Source: Rhizophlyctis rosea
Lineage: Eukaryota; Chytridiomycota; Chytridiomycetes; Rhizophlyctidales; Rhizophlyctidaceae
Direction: 5' to 3'
NCBI GenBank assembly: GCA_027596075.1
Contig: JADGJC010000093.1
Coordinates: forward strand, 62,001 to 126,000
DNA: 64,000 nucleotides
In this document: positions 60,566 to 64,000 of the stretch, in pieces
How the letters are laid out: each line of letters begins with the position of its first letter
Position numbering within the stretch: the first letter of the stretch is position 1
The notes under the pieces: model-generated
The model's input: the letters and a program-made list of their open reading frames with translations, nothing else
Told to the model about the DNA's origin: nothing
Databases searched by the model: none
Translations under genes and position numbers: made by a program

Positions 60566-61213
60566 ACAGCCGTTTGTGTGCAATCAGCCGTCGACTAAGC
60601 AGAAAGGCAGAAGTTTGAGAGAGGGGGACGATCTGCGGACTTCTACGTGCATTAGGCATCGTCTGAACTCCGGTTGTGAGGGAATTCCGGCCTCAGAATG
60701 TACACAGGTGCATATTAGTAAAACCAGTCAGCTGTAAGACCCAAGGTTGCGGTGCGAACTAAGTGATTCCAGCAGGATATCCAAACTGTTGGCAGCAGGC
60801 CCGTCCTGTGTTGTCTGCCGGACTGCCGTTGTTGAATGCTCGAGTTGCTCGATCAAAGTGGTTTCCAAAGGGTTGAGGTGCGGCTAAACCGCGAAGGCGG
60901 TTGCTCCGGTTGGCCGAGCTTTCACGTGCCTGTTCAAACAACCGGCAGCTGTCAAGTTTCCAGTTTGTCAAAAAGTTGCGGCGGCCTTTTCACCGCAACG
61001 ACCTGAAGTAACCTTCTAAGAGACCTCAGACCCATATAGAGAGATATATATGTAATGTTTCCCACAAGCCGCCAATGATCAATGCACGCACGATTCAGAA
61101 TGGTAAGTACAATTATTCACATACCTATACAACGCCTTTCTACGCAATCTACAACATACGCTTCGGCGGAACATCCATCATCGACCCACGTATACGGCAG
61201 GTTCCCACGGGCA
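60566..61213. other. Intergenic with hairpins
   Basis: Apart from small hairpins (AACCGC-GAAG-GCGGTT near 60887-60902; a TTGCGG/CCGCAA stem near 60976-60999), I see nothing. It lies downstream of the mitochondrial carrier gene. Confidence 0.4.
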
Positions 61214-62541
61214 CTATCCCCATGCCCGTACTATCTCTTCATATATTGTCCAAGTTATTGCGGAGCTAATGGTCTTCCGCATCAGCCGCGGAACCATGCC
61301 AGAGAAAAAGCCTAAAACGCCTTCGCCCTGGATCGCAGGAGTTAGAATCTGCACAAGCCGTGGGAGGAGGGGGAATGCATACCGAATATACTACTCTAAG
61401 CGTTTGTGTCATAGACGGGTACGCTGCCGGTCGCAGCTGCATGCGCGTGCGGACCTGTGATGCAGAAAACTCAGTCACGCTTGCCACCAATGGATAGGTA
61501 AGACTTCCTCTCACCATGTCGAACGGCTGTGTTATATATGTGGAAGCTACACTGCTAATGACGGCGGATGTCATATTTACTGTTGGTATTGGTAGTGGTG
61601 TACCAGTTTGTTTTGCCGCCACTGCGGGGATAGAGTATCAGTCACTGTGATGAAAGAGCATGCAACTGGAGACGAACGTACAATCTACCATATGCTTAGA
61701 CTTCTCATATATGAGTACATAAAGTCCTGCGCACGGCATATCCCTTAGTGCCGTTGGCCCGTATCCATAAAAGAACGAACGCAACCCCCCCTCCCGCATT
61801 ATTGAGCGCGCGGCATCCCACATAGAACGATAACTATAGAGATTGCTCTGAGATATGATATCAGATTGATGTTGCCATTATTGCTCCATCGACAATACCT
61901 ACCTCATACCTCACTTTTATGACCAACAAAGGCATGAGTAGAAGTCCTATTCCCTGCACGAACGAGTAAGGATTGAATGCCGCAAAAGACCGCATTGGAG
62001 GAACATACCCCACGCGCAGCCGCGCCGCCCACCCAGTTAATGGTAGTTTCGTTCAGTTTTACTATTCCGTGCTTCGCCGTGGTTACATTCAAGCTTCTTA
62101 GAGCGGATCTGACATGTTCCAACGACAGAAAATACAGGGCGCTTCCGGGGACGTTCCTAACGACTGGATGGGTTATTGAGCATTGAATTCTGAGGGATGC
62201 CAGGGCCGATTCCAGGACTCACTCGTCGGTACCGTCCCACGCCATAGTCCCAGTACGGAATCGTTATGTACAATTGTTTTAAGGGTGGTCCAAACGGTTA
62301 GGTCGGAAAGGGCGGCGGGGCGTAATGCACTACTGAGACTTCTGCGCTGGTACAGATCTTGCTGCATGCGCTATTATAGAGGTAAGAAAGCTTTGAGTAT
62401 CCTTCGCGAACAAGACGGCGGCTCTTGTTTGCGTACGGTTTTTATGAGGTCTAGCGGTTGTAGAAGAACGCAGGAAGCGGCGCCAGAGACCGCTCCAGCC
62501 GAGAGGTGGAGAGCCGAGTTTACTGTTCCTTCCTTCTTCAT
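61214..62541 (-). CDS. Mitochondrial carrier, Hem25/SLC25A38 type
   Basis: Eight exons: 62541-62437, 62370-62223, 62163-62009, 61953-61903, 61847-61682, 61621-61515, 61454-61383 and 61327-61214, with introns of 55-66 bp, give exactly 306 codons (305 residues). Three carrier repeats are visible, with signatures QPLDLIKTRMQQ, MPLLVIKVRYE and QPFDMVRTRMQ; the divergent second signature is typical of Hem25/SLC25A38. VLGLWRGTVPTIVRNVPG and GVLGFFSGMVPRLMRKT complete the fold. Family members sit in the inner mitochondrial membrane and supply glycine for heme synthesis (in yeast also isoprenoid precursors for ubiquinone). The gene is intact despite flanking retroelements. Two introns were placed using family alignment, so their edges are slightly less certain. 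Confidence 0.88.
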
Positions 62542-62690
62542 CGTGCTTCAAAAAGTGAGTCCGTTGAAGTCGGCTACTCAACGGCAGGGATGAGTTGGTG
62601 CTAGTGCGATGAATGCTGAATGCAGATGAGAAGGGAAAGGAAGTCTCCTGGCCTCCAAATTCTGGTGATAATTTTGGGGCATTTAGCCGC
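62542..62690. other. Spacer between carrier gene and LTR
   Basis: This short stretch must hold the promoter of the carrier gene; the retroelement starts within ~150 bp of its ATG. Confidence 0.4.
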
Positions 62691-62846
62691 TGTGACAGTT
62701 TACCCGTGTTTCATTCATTAGTCTCAGCTATTACGTGTTATCCCATAGTTCGATTCCCATTCCCATGATTCCTAATGTCTATATAAACACGGCTATCCCC
62801 CGCTTCTGTGAATACATTATCAATTATCCAACGTTGAACTCTTGCA
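62691..62846 (+). mobile_element. Probable 5' LTR of a Ty3-type element
   Basis: The stretch begins TGTGACAG and ends TTGCA, contains a TATATAAAC box at 62780-62788, and is followed two bases later by a primer-binding-like TGGTAGCAACAC. The ~156-bp length fits small fungal LTRs. The 3' LTR is outside the window, so the ends are inferred. Confidence 0.55.
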
Positions 62847-62848
62847 AC

Positions 62849-62860
62849 TGGTAGCAACAC
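62849..62860 (+). other. Putative retroelement primer binding site
   Basis: TGGTAGCAACAC lies just after the proposed LTR end, as expected for a tRNA-primed minus-strand start; the first seven bases match the usual initiator-Met PBS start (TGGTAGC). The last bases differ, so the priming tRNA is uncertain. Confidence 0.45.
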
Positions 62861-63040
62861 AGTTCCCTTCCACTGGACCTCACCCCGGCTACTCAATTCC
62901 GAAACCCCCTAGGAATTAACTCCTACTCCGACTCTGACCCTCAATCTTCTCCTCTGGACACCGACAACCCCCTACCTGGACCCTCTGGTACTGAAGACCC
63001 TTCAATATTCACCCTCGCTTCCACTCTCCAAAACCTTACA

Positions 63041-63908
63041 ATGGCCAACAAGTCCACCTTCAAGGCTCCTCAACCTCCCCCCTTCGACAGCAACACTCGC
63101 GACATCCTCAAGGTCAAAAACTGGCTCGTCAAGATGGAACAGTATCTCCACAGCGGCAACATACTCAAGGGAACCAACAATGATCACAAGAACAACCACC
63201 AAGCTTCTGTTGCGGCTGCCCTCTACCTTACCGACAATGGCCTGCTTGGGTACACCTCTCTCAAGATGCGTGATAACTCCAACATCTCTTGAGACAACTT
63301 CAAAATCAAAATCAAAAAACAGTTCATCCCCGAAGATGCACACAACACCGCCTTCTCCCATCCATGTTCTCTGAGGCAGATCAAATCAGCTCGACACTAT
63401 ACTCAAGAATTTCTCACCCTCTGTCTCGAAGTACGCAAAGACCTGGACGACCGCACCAAACGCGACCTCTACTACGGCAGTCTCAAACCCCAAATCAAGG
63501 CCTGCATTGAAGGGTCAGTCACCATCAGCGACACCTCCCTCACTCAACTCATGAGCTTGGCCGAAAGTCTTGACGGTATCTTTTGGTCGACTCAACAAGA
63601 ATCCAAGGCTCAACAACAACAACAACGGCAATGGCCAAAGCAACAACGGAAACGGCAAAGGCAATGGACAGAAGACAAACCCTACGCCTTCTGTTTCTTC
63701 TCCTTCAACCCCCCCTTCCGATGGCCCTACCCCCATGGAAGTTGACAAGCTCAAAGTCAACCGTGCCAAAAAGAGAAAATACGATGGGCCCAAGCTCAAC
63801 AAGCTCATCAAGAAAGAACGCAAGAAACTCCTCAAGTCCGGCGCCTGCTTCCGCTGCCGCAAGCAAGGTCATATGGGCAGGGACTGCCCAAATGGCAAAC
63901 GCAAGTAA
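63041..63908 (+). pseudogene. Retrotransposon Gag (capsid plus CCHC zinc knuckle), interrupted
   Basis: From ATG 63041 the frame encodes a Gag capsid-like region (VKNWLVKMEQYL). A TGA at 63290-63292 interrupts it, but the same frame continues with clear coding (FKIKIKKQFIPEDAHNTAF, then YTQEFLTLCLEVRKDLDDR). Near the TTTT run at 63581-63584 the frame changes to one encoding an Asn/Gly-rich stretch, a basic segment and a CCHC knuckle, CFRCRKQGHMGRDC, with stop at 63906-63908. Gag packages element RNA. Pol should lie beyond the right edge. The open frame extends upstream of the ATG almost to the primer site, without another ATG. The stop indicates an inactive copy unless it is a consensus error. 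Confidence 0.75.
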
Positions 63909-64000
63909 AGGCCGGAAACCTCAACTTGCACACCAACTCCGACTGCCAACCCTCTGGTCAACACTCACGGGTAACACCTTCGGCCACTCCTGACGATAGA
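63909..64000 (+). mobile_element. Internal retroelement DNA running off the right edge
   Basis: The last ~90 bp after gag is probably the start of the pol region; it is too short to assign. Confidence 0.4.

Noticed and set aside
61340..61382. 34-bp intron in the last part of the mitochondrial carrier gene
   Set aside because: A later acceptor gives a 55-bp intron with a CTAAC branch site and exact family spacing.

Overview
This window looks like a nuclear segment of a filamentous or zoosporic fungus, probably an early-diverging (chytrid-type) plant-debris degrader. It has spliceosomal introns of mostly 53-115 bp with GTNNGN donors, and fungal families throughout: GH10 xylanase with an N-terminal CBM1, CE8 pectin methylesterase, HET domain, DUF6604, F-box proteins, a Zn2Cys6 cluster and Ty3-type retroelements. 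The SWEET sugar transporter favours an early-diverging lineage over Dikarya. That placement is inference; no rRNA is present to settle it.

Layout. 1-8.8 kb: one giant ankyrin plus coiled-coil protein (minus strand, running off the left edge), with an internal run of heptad-scaled tandem repeats. 9.25 kb: tRNA-Gly(TCC). 12.2-18.5 kb: a plant cell-wall block with a small secreted Cys-rich protein, the xylanase and the pectin methylesterase. 19.7-30.2 kb: HET-domain protein, a small F-box-like gene, two membrane proteins, an FAD monooxygenase and a 742-residue membrane/Cys-rich protein. 30.5-33.1 kb: a broken pyridoxamine-phosphate oxidase copy and an intact SWEET transporter. 33-41 kb: sparse, with a fragmentary Zn2Cys6 protein, a small two-TM ORF and a decayed F-box/LRR gene. 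41.5-45 kb: DUF6604 protein (containing a 10-N assembly gap) and a beta-rich protein. 45-53 kb: largely gene-free, with a duplicated ~377 bp repeat carrying hairpins. 53.1-55.1 kb: F-box protein with an acidic repeat tail. 55-64 kb: retroelement-rich end (integrase relic, LTR-like DNA, a 5' LTR plus gag) enclosing one clean eight-exon gene for a Hem25/SLC25A38-type mitochondrial carrier.

Functionally, the xylanase and pectin methylesterase act outside the cell on hemicellulose and pectin, and the SWEET protein could move sugars across membranes; the co-location is suggestive only. HET, F-box and Zn2Cys6 proteins are typical of expanded fungal families that turn over quickly, consistent with the relics here.

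Two window-wide properties matter to a user. First, most long coding regions switch between C-rich and G-rich coding-strand blocks of a few hundred bases. Second, several frame breaks sit at homopolymer runs and are mostly explained by one missing base, so some apparent pseudogenes may be consensus errors; others also carry substitution stops and look truly decayed.
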